Positions 10,191-20,578 of a stretch of 64,000 bases of DNA are shown in pieces. Made by a program: the position numbers and the translations under genes. Position 1 is the first letter of the stretch. Each line of letters begins with the position of its first letter. This stretch comes from CAVVSQ01 sp963848825 (GTDB lineage: Bacteria; Planctomycetota; Planctomycetia; Gemmatales; Gemmataceae). Below the pieces are notes generated by a model that saw only the letters and a list, made by a program, of their open reading frames with translations, did not search any database and was not told the DNA's origin. The stretch is from assembly GCA_963848825.1 (NCBI GenBank), contig CAWKFA010000010.1, positions 248,001 to 312,000 of the forward strand, in the 5' to 3' direction.

Positions 10191-10345
10191 TGCGAAGCCA
10201 ATCCAGAAGGCGAATGCAGCCTGAGTTGCAATTCGGCAATTTCACTCCAGACAAGGTCATAGCTTCCGTTTTCCAATTCAGCGGTTCGGGATTCGTTATA
10301 TAGTGCTCGGAAAAGCTAAAGCTCCAAGTCGTTTTCGCAAATAGA

Positions 10346-11356
10346 TCACGCCGAGGGACGGTTCTCATTGGCTGGATTCGCGTCCGGTTCGATTATTGCA
10401 TGACTGGAATCCGTTGAGGCCGCGGATTTCCTCCTGCGGCGCGAAATGAGCCAGGCGATTACTACCATTAGCATGGTAGCCACCAAGCCGCCGAGCAATA
10501 GTAACGATAGCCCTCGCTTGGACGCCGGCGCGGTTACGATTGTCTCTTCACCGATCTTGTCGGCGCGGATGCGTAATTCGGTGAAACGCACGTCCAAGGA
10601 AGGCTGCTTGCTGTCATTACGGGCTGCGAAGAAGGTGCTTTTCAGTTTCTCTTTAACAAAGGGATGCACGGCCAGGAGTGTGAATTCACTTTGCTCCCCT
10701 TGAGCTCCAAAACAGTAAAGCGACGAACCGGTACGAACAAGGCGAAGGTGCCCGATCCGATCTGCAGCAGGCAGAAACTCCCTGAGGCGCTGGCCGTTGA
10801 TCTTTGGCTCGTTGGGAATCAACAAATTCGTCGAATACTGCGCCTTGCCATTGCCTAACAGAATTTGAGTGATGGCGCCACCGCTCTTATCCAGCGGCAA
10901 GTCCAAATAGCCGCCCAAACTAACTCGGGTTCCATTGTTAACGTTTGCCCCTTTCGCATCCGTCAGGATTTCGAACGTCAGAGTGATTTCGAAATCGCCC
11001 GAAATGGCCGCTTTATAGCTCAAGCCAGTGCCCAGGCTGCCTCCCTTAAAACCAACCGGCCAAGTAACACGAAGACCATTGGGCTCATATTGCAAAAACT
11101 CCGCCCCCTCATACTTTCCGCGCAAGTCGAACATAGCCATGTCCGCCGGCTTTCCTTTGAATGCCTGCACATACACTCGAGCATAATCCCTGACAGGCGG
11201 TGGCAACATAGGCACACCGCCTGTTACGCCCTCTGAGTTCTTTTTTGCCGTTTCTTTGGGATTGTCAGTGTCGTCCTGCGCCCGGGCCTCCCAAGTCGAG
11301 GTCATTCCAAGAAGACATAAAACCAGGGTTAACCGGGATTTCGTCAGATTTCGCAA
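10346..11356 (-). CDS. DUF1583-like single-pass membrane protein
   Basis: The TTG start at 11356 gives a signal peptide (LTLVLCLLGMTSTWEARA). The single outer domain follows the same plan as its neighbours: YVQAFKGKPADMAMFDLRG, EPNGLRVTWPVGFKGGSLG, AISGDFEITLTFEILTDAKG, LRLVRTGSSLYCFGAQGEQS, LDVRFTELRIRADK. A C-terminal helix (LSLLLLGGLVATMLMVVIAW) is followed by SRRRRKSAAS. It is the most divergent copy: WAPGTQGD is replaced by FGAQGEQS. It lies 236 bp downstream of the kinase ORF and 155 bp upstream of the next copy. Function unknown; the whole set looks like a sensor or binding-domain expansion. Confidence 0.75.
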   Translation of the reverse strand: MRNLTKSRLTLVLCLLGMTSTWEARAQDDTDNPKETAKKNSEGVTGGVPMLPPPVRDYARVYVQAFKGKPADMAMFDLRGKYEGAEFLQYEPNGLRVTWPVGFKGGSLGTGLSYKAAISGDFEITLTFEILTDAKGANVNNGTRVSLGGYLDLPLDKSGGAITQILLGNGKAQYSTNLLIPNEPKINGQRLREFLPAADRIGHLRLVRTGSSLYCFGAQGEQSEFTLLAVHPFVKEKLKSTFFAARNDSKQPSLDVRFTELRIRADKIGEETIVTAPASKRGLSLLLLGGLVATMLMVVIAWLISRRRRKSAASTDSSHAIIEPDANPANENRPSA

Positions 11357-11592
11357 CGCTACACCGGGTGTTGATATTTATCGATTGACTCTTCCTACTT
11401 GGAGCGTATTCCGGCTCCGGGCAGGACCGTTTGCTGTCTTCGCGATTTTCGCACGGTGGTGGGCAAGAAACGTAAAGATACGGCTTGTCGGGGCCAATTG
11501 CAAAGTATTTCTTTACGCCTATTCCGCACTATTCAGCGGTCAAAACGACGTTGCGGCAGGTGACACACCCGCCGTCGCCGTTGGCTTCGAGT

Positions 11593-14500
11593 TCAACTAA
11601 GCTTGGGCTTGTCCAGGGTATCCGCGGTCAACTCTCTTCTTCGGCGCCGACGCACGAAGAGCCACACGCACAGAGCCAGCAACAAGGTGATGACCATGCC
11701 GATCAGCAGTCCTTTGGCCAACCAACCTTTGGCAGGGTTGAATACCTTCTCTTGGGACGGATCAAAGCCGGTGCTTTTTTCCTTACCTACGCGAATCCTC
11801 AAATCAAGGAAACGCACATCCAACTCAGAATGGCTTTGACTGTTAAAAAGGACGAGGCGGACGTGGTCAACATCGTAGGGCCACTCGGATTGACCGATTT
11901 CCTTGAAATCTTCCCCTTGTGTTTTCGGAGACCACGAATACTGGAGGGTTGTTGCTTTTCGTGTCAGGCGCAGCCGGCAGAAGTTGCCCGTATACGGCAC
12001 CTGGCGGTCCACTTTAAGCTTCTTGGAATACCACCGAACACCCTGAGTGCCGTCGGTTGAAACAAATCGATCCATGGCCGTATAGGCATTGCTTCCGCCT
12101 TGAACTGGGGAAACACCAAGCGAAACGCCAAGTCTATTGTCAATCGGCGGTCCCCACTTAAGGATTTCAAAACCAGTAGTTACTTCAAAATCGCCTTTGA
12201 GGCCAAAGGTAGTCTTAACACCTACTCCCCACGAGGGGGCCCGTTTTATACTTATCCGAAGTCCTTCGGGCTCCATGTGCAAGGTCTTCTTATCTGTGAC
12301 TTGGAACAACTCTAGTTCCGGAGGGAGAAGTTTGTTCTCAACGTTGTTTTCGAGTGGTCGCCGAAAATCATGATAAAAAGCGGTTGGCAATTCAACAAAT
12401 GCCGGCTTGGAATCCTCATTCTCCGAGGTTGTCGCACATCCGGAACTGATGAACCAACAGGCAGACGCGATCCCTAGGATCACAAGAATTAAGAAAGCCA
12501 AGAAAACCGGTCGTTTTAAATAGACGAGAACAGACGGTTGTAACCATTTCTTTTTTACCCCGTCCTTCCTCATTTCCCCTCCCATGGACGAATGAAATGG
12601 CAGGTTTTGGGTTGGGTCGTCGGCCACTGCGGATAAATCATTGCAGCGACACCTACGAATAAAAAGCCAGGCGCCCAGTGCCAGCGACAAGGTGATGACC
12701 ATGCCAAGCAGCAATGCCCCTGCCAATGCTCCCTTGGCGGTATTAATTGCTGGGATTTTGAGCGAACCTGGGGCCTTCGACGCATCATGGACTGGATTGG
12801 TTTCCTTCTGGCCGCGTATTTGCCATTCGAGCACGCGTGCCTCCACGTTCATTCTCTGGTTACCGGTAAAGACATTCAACCAGGCTGTTTTTATGTCGTT
12901 GGTACCAATTTCGGATTGTTCGAGTATCTGGAAGTCATCTCCTTGGGTCCCGGGCGCCCATAGACAATAGAGGGTAGGCCCTGTTCGCAAAAAGCGAAAC
13001 CTGCCCACGGTATCTTTGGAGGGCAAGAAACTTTGGCGGTTAGCGCCAAATTTATCCCAAGTAATCCCCTCGCTATCGAACCGAACTGTGCGTGCAATCG
13101 AAAGAATTGGACCTTCCGTCGGTTGAATGGTAAGGCTAAAGCCGACCCCGTTACCCCAACCTTCTATTTTTACGGGAGTGTCGCCTTGGAAATTCTCGAA
13201 CGTCGCGGTGATGTCAAAATCTCCCCTGAGTCCGAAAGTGGTTTGAACACCTAATCCCTTGCCGGACCGGACGGTGTAGGGCTTTTGTACTTTTATTTGC
13301 AGTCCTTCTGAAAGTATTTGCACATGTTTGGCAATTTCGACGTTTCGATAAACCAAACCGTCAGGAAGCGGTTGAAGGCGTGATATGTTTTTTCCATGCA
13401 CAAGTGCGACGGTCGCGAGATAAGCTCCTTGGCCATATGGCGATGCTGACAACCCAACGATATTCGCACCAAAGCGTGAAAGGCCCAGAGCATCTGGAAG
13501 TTTTCTAAAATCTTGAATCAACACAGGGGATAATCGTTCAGAGATTTCTTTGAAGGTCTCTTTTTTGGCGGCAGGCGGACCTCCACACCCCGCGAGCCAC
13601 GCACCACCCCCAAATCCCAGAGCAATCAAGACAAGAAGACTCGGTGTTAACGAGATTAGGCGCCTGACCAGATTTCTCCCCGTCTTTTTCGCAACCGCAG
13701 CCATTTCCGGCGCAGGAACCATCTCCGGCTGCCCAAGGTGCGCCAGATAACCCTCCAGCAAAACGGCAACCTCAGCCGCACTCTGGAAACGCTCGGCTGG
13801 ATTCTTGGCATGCAAACGCTCGATGATCCGGGCCAAGAGGGCGGGGATTTCCGGATTGATTGCGCGGATAGGACGAGGCCGACATTCCTCGACGCGTTTG
13901 AGTACGCCCATGGTGCCCGTGGCTTGGAATGGGGGCTGGCCCGTGCAAAGGGCATAAAGCACACTGCCGAGGCTGAAAAGATCGCTGCGAGGATCGACCG
14001 CATCTCCCCTGGCTTGTTCGGGGGACATGTATTGCGGGGTGCCGGCCACGACTCCGCTTTGCGTCATGCTGGCGTCGTCGGCAACGCGGGCCAGTCCAAA
14101 GTCGGTGATGGTTACGCGCTCGATTCCTTCTTCCAACATAATGTTGGCAGGCTTGATGTCGCGATGAACCACTCCCTGGGCATGGGCTGCCGCCAGGCCG
14201 GATGCGATCTGCATGCCGACGCGGAGGATTTCCACCACGCTAAAGGTGCCGGCATCCCGGAGCCGTTTTTCCAGGGAGGGACCACGCACATAGAGCATCA
14301 CGAAATAGGGTAGGCCGTTGGCTTCAGAGACAGAATGAATCGCAATCACATTGAGATTCACCACGGTGGCAGCCGCCTTGGCCTCGCGGGCAAACCGCTG
14401 CCGGGACAAGGGGTTCATCGCCAGGTGCGGGCCGAGCACCTTGATGGCCACATAACGATTCAAAGGCCCGTCGAAGCCCTTGAGCACGATGCCCATGCCC

Positions 14501-14841
14501 CCGCAGCCAATGATGCCGACAATCTCGTAAGGACCCAGCCTTCCCAACATGCGCGGGTCGTCGGTAGGAGCAAGGTAACTCTTCAGGCCGAACAGGGTTT
14601 GTGCAGTCTCGTCCTCCGATTTTCCTGGCGCACCGTCGTCGTTCGATTGTCCCGCGGCCGACAAATACAACCGGGCCTCGTCCCACCAGCTACGTTCGGC
14701 CGCCAAATTATCCAGGTTTTCCCGACAAGACAAACAACTCTCCAGATGGTCTTCGAAAGCGCTCAATTCCTGACTCGACAATTGATCGGCGAGGAATTGC
14801 TCGATGGTGGCGCGGCTACAGGTGCTCCCAGGTACATTCAT
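11593..14841 (-). CDS. Transmembrane Ser/Thr kinase with N-terminal zinc-finger and two DUF1583-like modules (possible fusion of two genes)
   Basis: Residues 1-45 carry an anti-sigma-like zinc finger (C8, H32, C36, C39: HLESCLSC). Residues about 105-370 form a complete Hanks-type kinase with IGCGGMGIV loop, VAIKVLG lysine, VVHRDIKPANIM catalytic loop, ITDFGLARV, and GTPQYMSPEQA. A membrane helix (SLLVLIALGFGGGAWLAGCG) leads to an outer DUF1583-like domain (FGLRGDFDITATFENF, LWAPGTQGDDFQILEQSE) and a second helix plus RRCRCND. The frame then runs on into a second unit: helix FLAFLILVILGIASACWFIS, DUF1583-like domain (FGLKGDFEVTTGFEIL, YSWSPKTQGEDFKEIGQSEW), helix, RRRRRR. Between the units lies a perfect ribosome site and ATG (12573), so two genes may have been fused. 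The start overlaps the sigma factor stop (ATGA). Predicted role: phosphorylating the sigma factor or other targets in response to an outer ligand. Confidence 0.85.
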   Translation of the reverse strand: MNVPGSTCSRATIEQFLADQLSSQELSAFEDHLESCLSCRENLDNLAAERSWWDEARLYLSAAGQSNDDGAPGKSEDETAQTLFGLKSYLAPTDDPRMLGRLGPYEIVGIIGCGGMGIVLKGFDGPLNRYVAIKVLGPHLAMNPLSRQRFAREAKAAATVVNLNVIAIHSVSEANGLPYFVMLYVRGPSLEKRLRDAGTFSVVEILRVGMQIASGLAAAHAQGVVHRDIKPANIMLEEGIERVTITDFGLARVADDASMTQSGVVAGTPQYMSPEQARGDAVDPRSDLFSLGSVLYALCTGQPPFQATGTMGVLKRVEECRPRPIRAINPEIPALLARIIERLHAKNPAERFQSAAEVAVLLEGYLAHLGQPEMVPAPEMAAVAKKTGRNLVRRLISLTPSLLVLIALGFGGGAWLAGCGGPPAAKKETFKEISERLSPVLIQDFRKLPDALGLSRFGANIVGLSASPYGQGAYLATVALVHGKNISRLQPLPDGLVYRNVEIAKHVQILSEGLQIKVQKPYTVRSGKGLGVQTTFGLRGDFDITATFENFQGDTPVKIEGWGNGVGFSLTIQPTEGPILSIARTVRFDSEGITWDKFGANRQSFLPSKDTVGRFRFLRTGPTLYCLWAPGTQGDDFQILEQSEIGTNDIKTAWLNVFTGNQRMNVEARVLEWQIRGQKETNPVHDASKAPGSLKIPAINTAKGALAGALLLGMVITLSLALGAWLFIRRCRCNDLSAVADDPTQNLPFHSSMGGEMRKDGVKKKWLQPSVLVYLKRPVFLAFLILVILGIASACWFISSGCATTSENEDSKPAFVELPTAFYHDFRRPLENNVENKLLPPELELFQVTDKKTLHMEPEGLRISIKRAPSWGVGVKTTFGLKGDFEVTTGFEILKWGPPIDNRLGVSLGVSPVQGGSNAYTAMDRFVSTDGTQGVRWYSKKLKVDRQVPYTGNFCRLRLTRKATTLQYSWSPKTQGEDFKEIGQSEWPYDVDHVRLVLFNSQSHSELDVRFLDLRIRVGKEKSTGFDPSQEKVFNPAKGWLAKGLLIGMVITLLLALCVWLFVRRRRRRELTADTLDKPKLS
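12571..12583 (-). promoter_or_regulatory. Internal ribosome site and ATG inside the kinase ORF
   Basis: On the minus strand GGGAGGGG precedes ATG (12573) by two bases. This ATG begins MRKDGVKKKW, then a hydrophobic helix and a lipobox-like SSGC, exactly how a separate DUF1583-like gene should begin. In the +2 frame the same ATGA holds a TGA stop, so a single missing base upstream would turn two 4-bp-overlapping genes into the single ORF seen. Confidence 0.5.
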
Positions 14842-15435
14842 AATTCCGCACCTTCCCAGTCAATGATTTTCTCTTTTAAACGTCGCATGACGCGGCCACG
14901 GGCGGCGTAAATCGCGCCTGGCTTTTTACCGAGCATCTGGGCCACCTCGGCAACCGAGTGGCCCTCCACCCCCACTTGCCAGAAGGCATTCCATGTCTCC
15001 GGCTGAAATTCGTCGCGAATCTGCCTGGCTGCCCAGCCGAATACTTCACGGCGGAATTCCACGCGCAAGAGTTCGGATTCGGGCCCTTTCGGTACAGGCT
15101 GCTGATGAAGCAGTTCTTCCGCCTTGTCGTCGGCGACGGCCTTGTCGAGAGGGCCGGCTGAGCGAATTAATGATTAAGTTCTGGGCAATGCGATTGAGCC
15201 AGGTACGGAAGCGCCCGCGGGTTTCGTCCGGCACCCAGCGGTGAATGGCGTTGGCGACCGCCGTCATCACTTGTTGCGCCAAATCTTCCGCATCCGCGTG
15301 TTGTAGCCCTTTGCGACGGGCGAGCCGATAAACCACCGGCCAGTATATTTCCACGAACTCGCCCCATGCGTCCTGGTCCGCGCGGTCCTTGAGCCGGACA
15401 ATAAGACTGGCCCGCGTCTCAGGATTCTGCGGCAC
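14838..15435 (-). CDS. ECF-type RNA polymerase sigma factor (one frame break)
   Basis: I choose GTG at 15435 (MPQNPETRASLIVRLKD) because GGGAG lies about ten bases upstream. Region 2 is clear: AWGEFVEIYWPVVYRLARRK, then DAEDLAQQVMTAV and FRTWLNRIAQNLIIN. Near 15150 the frame is lost. The next frame continues as DKAVADDKAEELLHQQPVP, then FRREVFGWAARQIRD and region 4 (TWNAFWQVGVEGHSVAEVAQ, MLGKKPGAIYAARGRVMRRL), ending at TGA 14838, which overlaps the kinase start. Planctomycete ECF factors encoded beside membrane Ser/Thr kinases are an established class, in which the kinase replaces an anti-sigma factor. The zinc-finger stub at the kinase N-terminus fits this. The break is probably a sequence error, since both halves are well preserved. 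Confidence 0.85.
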
Positions 15436-15879
15436 GTGGCATGCTCTCCCTTCTTTTGCTAATACACACGGCAATGCCAATATTTCGACACGCTTTTTTG
15501 GAATTCAATGGGCGGAGGGCGGTATCTTCGCCGGTCGGTCCCCAACATATTTCATTACCTGGATTGGAGTTGGAGACTTTTGTATCCCAGATCGAACCTA
15601 TTTGTATTTTCCGGGCGATTTTCAGATTCACGAAAAGTTTATCGGGGGGGCCAAGTGACCCCTGCATCCGCTGATTCCTTGGTTTTTGAATCACCGTGCT
15701 GCTAGCCTCGCCGCTGGTTAGTTCTGATTTCTCACATCTCTAGATCTGTCCATGAGATAGATCGAGTGGGACCGGTGAGATCCGCGCCATCTTTTTGGGC
15801 CTATTTTTCTTGCTGCAGGCAGCGATCCCGCGTAAAATACCGTCACGGATTCACGCCGCGCCTTTTGCTCATACCACTT
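15436..15879. other. Divergent intergenic region
   Basis: 444 bp separate the sigma-kinase operon (minus) from the first giant surface-protein gene (plus). I see no credible gene. Promoters for both directions must lie here, but I cannot assign -35/-10 pairs with confidence. The last 65 bp begin to resemble the segment upstream of the second giant gene (CACGCCGCGCCTTTTG is shared). Confidence 0.5.
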
Positions 15880-15940
15880 GCGGGGCCGAGGTCCTCTCCC
15901 GCTAAAAAGCCCAAATTCCTGACGCAAGGGATCAGAAATC
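15880..15940 (+). promoter_or_regulatory. Conserved structured 5' leader, copy 1 (ribosome site inside a hairpin)
   Basis: The roughly 60 bases before the start of the first giant protein are identical to those at 24348-24408 except next to the ATG. They contain stem GCGGG (15880-15884) with CCCGC (15898-15902), a linker TAAAAAGCCCAA, and hairpin ATTCCT-GACGCA-AGGGAT (15915-15932). The purine run AAGGGA, the only ribosome-site candidate, is the 3' arm of this hairpin, so folding should limit initiation. I infer a translational control element (riboswitch or thermometer-like). It does not match a family that I can name. Confidence 0.5.
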
Positions 15941-18900
15941 ATGCCGGTTAAATCATGGCTTAAAGCTCTTCGACGTGCGCTCGGTGCGGAATCCTCGAAG
16001 CCAAAGGGCAGCCTGCAGGCCCGCAAGCGAAAAAGTTCACACATCTGGTTGCGCTTGGAGCAGTTGGAGGATCGCCTGGTTCCGGCTACAGCCTTGACAA
16101 CAAGCAGTGAAGCTTTACTGCAAGCTTATGGCCAGTTGCCAATCAGCTTCGAAGCCAACGCTGGCCAGACCAATGCGCCGGTGCAGTACCTGGCGCACGG
16201 CAGCGGCTATGCCCTCTTCCTCACATCCACAAGCGCCGTACTGAGCCTGCAAACGCCAGTTGCACCTGCGGTTCCCAGCTCTTCCACAGCGGCTGCGCCA
16301 GCCAATGGCACGGGCGTTGCCCTGGCGATGGATCTTATTGGAGCCAACCCGCAAGCACCGGTCACCGGGCAGGACCTATTAACGGGAACAAGCAATTATT
16401 TCATCGGCAACGACCCGAGTCAGTGGCACACCAATATCGCCAATTACGGTAAGGTCGCCTACCAGGACGTTTATCCCGGCGTCAACTTGGTCTATTACGG
16501 TAACCAGACACAGCTGGAATACGACTTCGTGGTTGCTCCCGGGGCGGATCCCGGCAGCATTCGGTTCGCCGTCCAGGGAGCCGACAATGTCAGCCTTGAT
16601 GACCAGGGGAACCTTGTCCTCGCCACCGCGAACGGTGATGTGTTGGAACACGCACCAGTGATCTACCAAGAGGTAGACGGCGCCCGTCAGGCAGTGGCGG
16701 GGCAGTTTGTGCTTTCGGGCCAAAACGAGGTGGGATTCCAGGTGGGGGCATACGATGCCAGCCGTCCGCTGACTATCGATCCGGTGCTGAGCTATAGCAC
16801 GTATCTCGGCGGCAATGGAGAAGACTATGCTCAAGGCATTGCCGTGGATGGATCTGGGAACGCCTATGTCACAGGCCAAACCAACTCCCTAAATTTCCCC
16901 ACCACGACGGGAGTTATCCAGAGCCAATTTCAGGGCCGCATCTTCAATACGTTCGTAACAAAGTTGAATTCCGCCGGCACGGCTTTGGTTTACAGCACCT
17001 ACATTGGTGGCAGAGAAAGTGACGGTGCTGTCGCCGTCGTCGCAGATAGTTTCGGAAATACTTACATCGCGGGAACAACCTCTTCACGTAATTTCCCCAC
17101 GACAACTGGAGCGATTCAGCCAAGTTTTCCTGGCGGTAATTCTGATGGCTTCGTGACCAAACTCAACGCAACTGGGTCGGCACTCATTTACAGTACCTAT
17201 CTTGGTGGGAGCGCTGGCGGACAAGTAAATGGCATTGCAGTGGACGGCGTGGGCGATGCATTCGTCACCGGCACTTCTCCTTCTACCAATTTTCCCACTA
17301 CAGCCGGTGCATTTCAACCAAGCAATATTAGTCGCCCCAATAGTGACGCGTTCGTGGCAAAGTTGAATAACGCCGGTACAGGTCTTTTGTATAGTACCTT
17401 CCTCAGTCTCAATGCGGCAAGTACGGGTGCCGGGATTTCTGTAGACTCTTCGGGAAACGCCTATATCACGGGTGGTGCCAACTCGACTGGATTCCCCACA
17501 ACTCCCGGGGCATTTCAGACCAAATACAACCCAAACGGAGGTGAGGCTTTTGTCTCTAAGCTGAACGCCACTGGCACGGCTTTGATTTACAGCACATTCA
17601 TTGGAGGATCCAATTTCAACCTTGCGGATAGCATCTTTGTAGACACTTCAGGTAACGCTTACATAGGTGGATATACGGCGTCCACGGATTTTCCCACCAC
17701 AAATGGGGCTTTCCAGAGAAATTACGCCGGCGGAATCTATGACGGATTTATAACGAAGTTAAATGCCACCGGGACGGCCCTAATTTACAGCACCTACCTC
17801 GGCGGTAGCGACCTGGACACGGTGAGTTCGATTACGGTGGACGCTGCCGGCGATGCGTATGTCGTTGGTGGTACGGACTCTACCAATTTTCCGACCACAG
17901 TCGGTGCATTTCAATCAAGTCATGCCACGGACGCGCCCGGTTATGACGATGCTTTCGTGGCTAAACTGAACGCCGGGGGGACCGCGCTTGTTTATGCTAG
18001 CTACCTTGGCGGCAATTCAACAGATACAGCGACCGCAATCACTTTAGACGGGAATGGCAATGCTTACATCGTTGGCTACACGAGCTCCACAAACTTTCCT
18101 ACCACAGCTAGCAGCTTTCAGCCGAGTTACGGCAGCGGGCCGACCGACTCTTTTGTGACCAAACTTCCGTTTATAAACACCACGACTATCGTCGGTGCAG
18201 TCGCGGGAGGTTCTCCGGTTTCAGCGGTGACGTACGGCGTGCCGGTAACCTTGACCGCTACAGTCACTCCCACGACCGGCAGCGATACACTCAATGGCGG
18301 CACAGTCGATTTCATGGATGGCAGCACAGATCTTGGTTCCACCTCTAGCGAGGTCACATCCGGGATAAGCGCCGTCTTTACCTTGGTTACAACACCAACA
18401 AAACTGCCAGTCCTGCTTGCAAACGGCGGCACGCACACTATCACAGCTGTCTTTTCGCCTGCCTCGTACTTCAATGGCAGTACGGGGACACTACTCGGAG
18501 GGCTGGTGATCACTCCGGCGCCACTCACGATCACGGCCGTGGCGAATACGAAAGTGTACGACTCAACCACCACGGCGGCCGCGATTCCAACGGTATCGGG
18601 GCTAATCGGCAACGACACCGTGACAGGTCTCGGGGAAGTGTATGCTGACCGCAATGCGGCTTCGAGCAAACCTCTAAGTGTTAGCGCTTATACGGTAAAC
18701 GACGGCAATGGCGGCAACAACTATACCGTGACGACTGCTTTGGCTACTACCGGCGTAATCACCCCGGCATCCTTGATTATCACGGCGTCAGTGAACACAA
18801 AAACCTATGATTCCACCACGAGCGCGACTGCGATCCCCACTATATCCGGTTTATTCGGCGGTGATACAGTGACGGGACTGGCTGAGGTTTACAGCAGCAT

Positions 18901-19411
18901 TGGTACAGGCGTTGCCAAAACGCTCAGTGTTAGTCACTACACAGTCAACGATGGCAACGTGGGAAAAAATTATGCAGTCACGACCATTGCTATCACAAAA
19001 GGCCTGATTTTCCGGGCACTGTTAACCATTACCGCGTCATCAGCGACGAAGGTCTATGATTCCTCTACGGGCTCAGCGGCCACGCCTACGGTTTCCGGCC
19101 TTTTCGGTGGTGACACTGTGACTGGCATTGCGGAGGTTTATAGCGACCGCAACGCCGGCTCCAACAAAACAGTATCCGTTAGTGCTTACGTGATCAACGA
19201 TGGCAGCAATGGGAACAACTACGCGGTAACGACGGTTAAAAACACGACAGGCTTAATTTCCCGACTCGCCTTTGACGATTTCCGCTACTACGGCGACAAA
19301 AACCTATGATGCATCGACAACAGCCACATCCATGCCCGTAGTAGCTGGCCTCATCGGTGCCAATACTGTCACCGGCCTTACGGAGGTGTACGGCGACCGT
19401 AACGCCGGTTC
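15941..19411 (+). CDS. Giant modular surface protein A, 5' part (SBBP propeller, Ig-like, YDG repeats), split by IS630
   Basis: A basic N-terminus is followed by the planctomycete extracellular motif LRLEQLEDRLVPA (residues about 37-50, Pfam Planc_extracel type). Next comes a DUF7948-like domain (PISFEANAGQTNAPVQYLAH) and seven SBBP propeller repeats (xxYSTYLGGxxxDxxxxIAVD, xxNFPTTxGAFQ; nucleotides about 16790-18170). An Ig-like domain (18170-18520) follows, and then YDG/MBG repeats of about 80 residues (NTKxYDSTTxAxAxPTVSGL, then NDTVTGLxEVY...VNDGNGGNNY). A frame break near 19265 ends the long frame at 19309; the next frame continues the fourth YDG repeat to base 19411, where an IS element interrupts it. 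Removing the IS and one TA rejoins it in frame with 20595. Predicted to be exported or surface-bound, in adhesion or cell-wall structure. Confidence 0.85.
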
Positions 19412-19413
19412 TA

Positions 19414-19428
19414 AATCACCGTGCGCGA
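19414..19428 (+). repeat. IS630 left terminal inverted repeat
   Basis: AATCACCGTGCGCGA is the exact reverse complement of 20579-20593. A CAGCTG follows internally near both ends at slightly different spacing. Confidence 0.9.
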
Positions 19429-19531
19429 TTCAGCTGCAAGGAAAAGTGTGGAAATATGTGCAGTAAAAAGCAAAAATGGGAATTCCGTCTGATAACACCC
19501 TGGACCCACAAGGCCGCAAGGAGGAATTCCC

Positions 19532-20563
19532 ATGAAGGAGATTGTCCCAGCATTGCCTTGGTCCGTCAAGCAAAAGATGAGCAAACGCTTTCGCAAGTGC
19601 CGGTCGGCGTCGGTGCGTGGTCGTTACCTGATCATTTTCAATCTATTACGGGGAATAGGAGCTTATGAAACAGCAGATATTTTAGAAATCCATAACACCA
19701 CGGTGTACCGCGTTGCGGCTCGCTTTCGCGACCGTGGGGAATGCTCGCTTTGGGATGGCCGCGAAGACAATGGTGATTGCAAGCTGACGGAGGTCTATCT
19801 TGGCATTCTCGATGAGGTGGTACGTTCCACGCCGCAAGATCACGGTTGGCGACGGCCAACCTGGACCCGAGAATTGCTGGTGAAAAGCATGCAACACAAG
19901 ACGGGTGTTCGAATCAACGTGGGAACGATGAGTCGCGCCTTGGCATTGATCAAAGCCCGGCGCGGCCGACCGCGACCGACCGTAGGCTGTCCGTGGCATC
20001 CCGCAGCCAAAACACGGCGGCTCAACAGGATTCGTCAACTGCTGGCCACGCTCGGGCGAGGGGAAGTAGCAGTCTATGAGGACGAGGTGGATATTCACCT
20101 GAATCCAAAAATCGGCCTGGATTGGATGGGACTGGGCCAACAAAAGGAAGTGCTCACTCCAGGGAAAAACCAAAAGCGTTACTTGGCTGGGGCCTTGGAC
20201 GCGCGAACGGGGACTGTACATTGGGTAGAAGGAGAACGCAAAACCAGTGCCCTGTTCTTGTTGCTGTTGGACAAACTGCTGGCCACGTATCCCAAGGCTA
20301 CAAAAATTCATGTGATTTTGGACAACTATCGCATACACAGTAGCCAGATCGTGGCAGTGGCATTGGCAGGATTTGCGTCACGAATTCAATTGAATTTCCT
20401 GCCGCCCTATTGTCCTAACGACAACAAGATTGAACGATTCTGGCAGGATTTACACGCAGAAGTAACACGCAATCACCGCTGCCCAACAATGACTAAGTTA
20501 ATGCAAGAGGTAAGACACTACTTGAACAAACGTAACCGTAAAACCCTGCGAAAAGCGGCATAA
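19532..20563 (+). CDS. IS630-family transposase
   Basis: 343 residues, full length for the family, with ribosome site GGAGG before ATG. The N-terminal helix-turn-helix (GIGAYETADILEIHNTTVYR, then VAARFRDRG) binds the ends. The DDE domain is complete: first Asp in EVAVYEDEVDIHL-like AVYEDEVDIHLNPKIG, second in IHVILDNYRIH, and the Glu in PPYCPNDNKIERFWQDLH. It catalyses cut-and-paste transposition at TA. There are no frame breaks, unlike most neighbours, which fits a recent arrival. Confidence 0.95.
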   Translation: MKEIVPALPWSVKQKMSKRFRKCRSASVRGRYLIIFNLLRGIGAYETADILEIHNTTVYRVAARFRDRGECSLWDGREDNGDCKLTEVYLGILDEVVRSTPQDHGWRRPTWTRELLVKSMQHKTGVRINVGTMSRALALIKARRGRPRPTVGCPWHPAAKTRRLNRIRQLLATLGRGEVAVYEDEVDIHLNPKIGLDWMGLGQQKEVLTPGKNQKRYLAGALDARTGTVHWVEGERKTSALFLLLLDKLLATYPKATKIHVILDNYRIHSSQIVAVALAGFASRIQLNFLPPYCPNDNKIERFWQDLHAEVTRNHRCPTMTKLMQEVRHYLNKRNRKTLRKAA

Positions 20564-20578
20564 AGTTCAGCTGCATAT

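Noticed and set aside
15880..15940. Cyclic-di-GMP (GEMM) riboswitch
   Set aside because: A GACGCA loop recalls GEMM, but the tetraloop-receptor arrangement and the GACGCAAAGCC core are absent, so only an unnamed structured leader is claimed.
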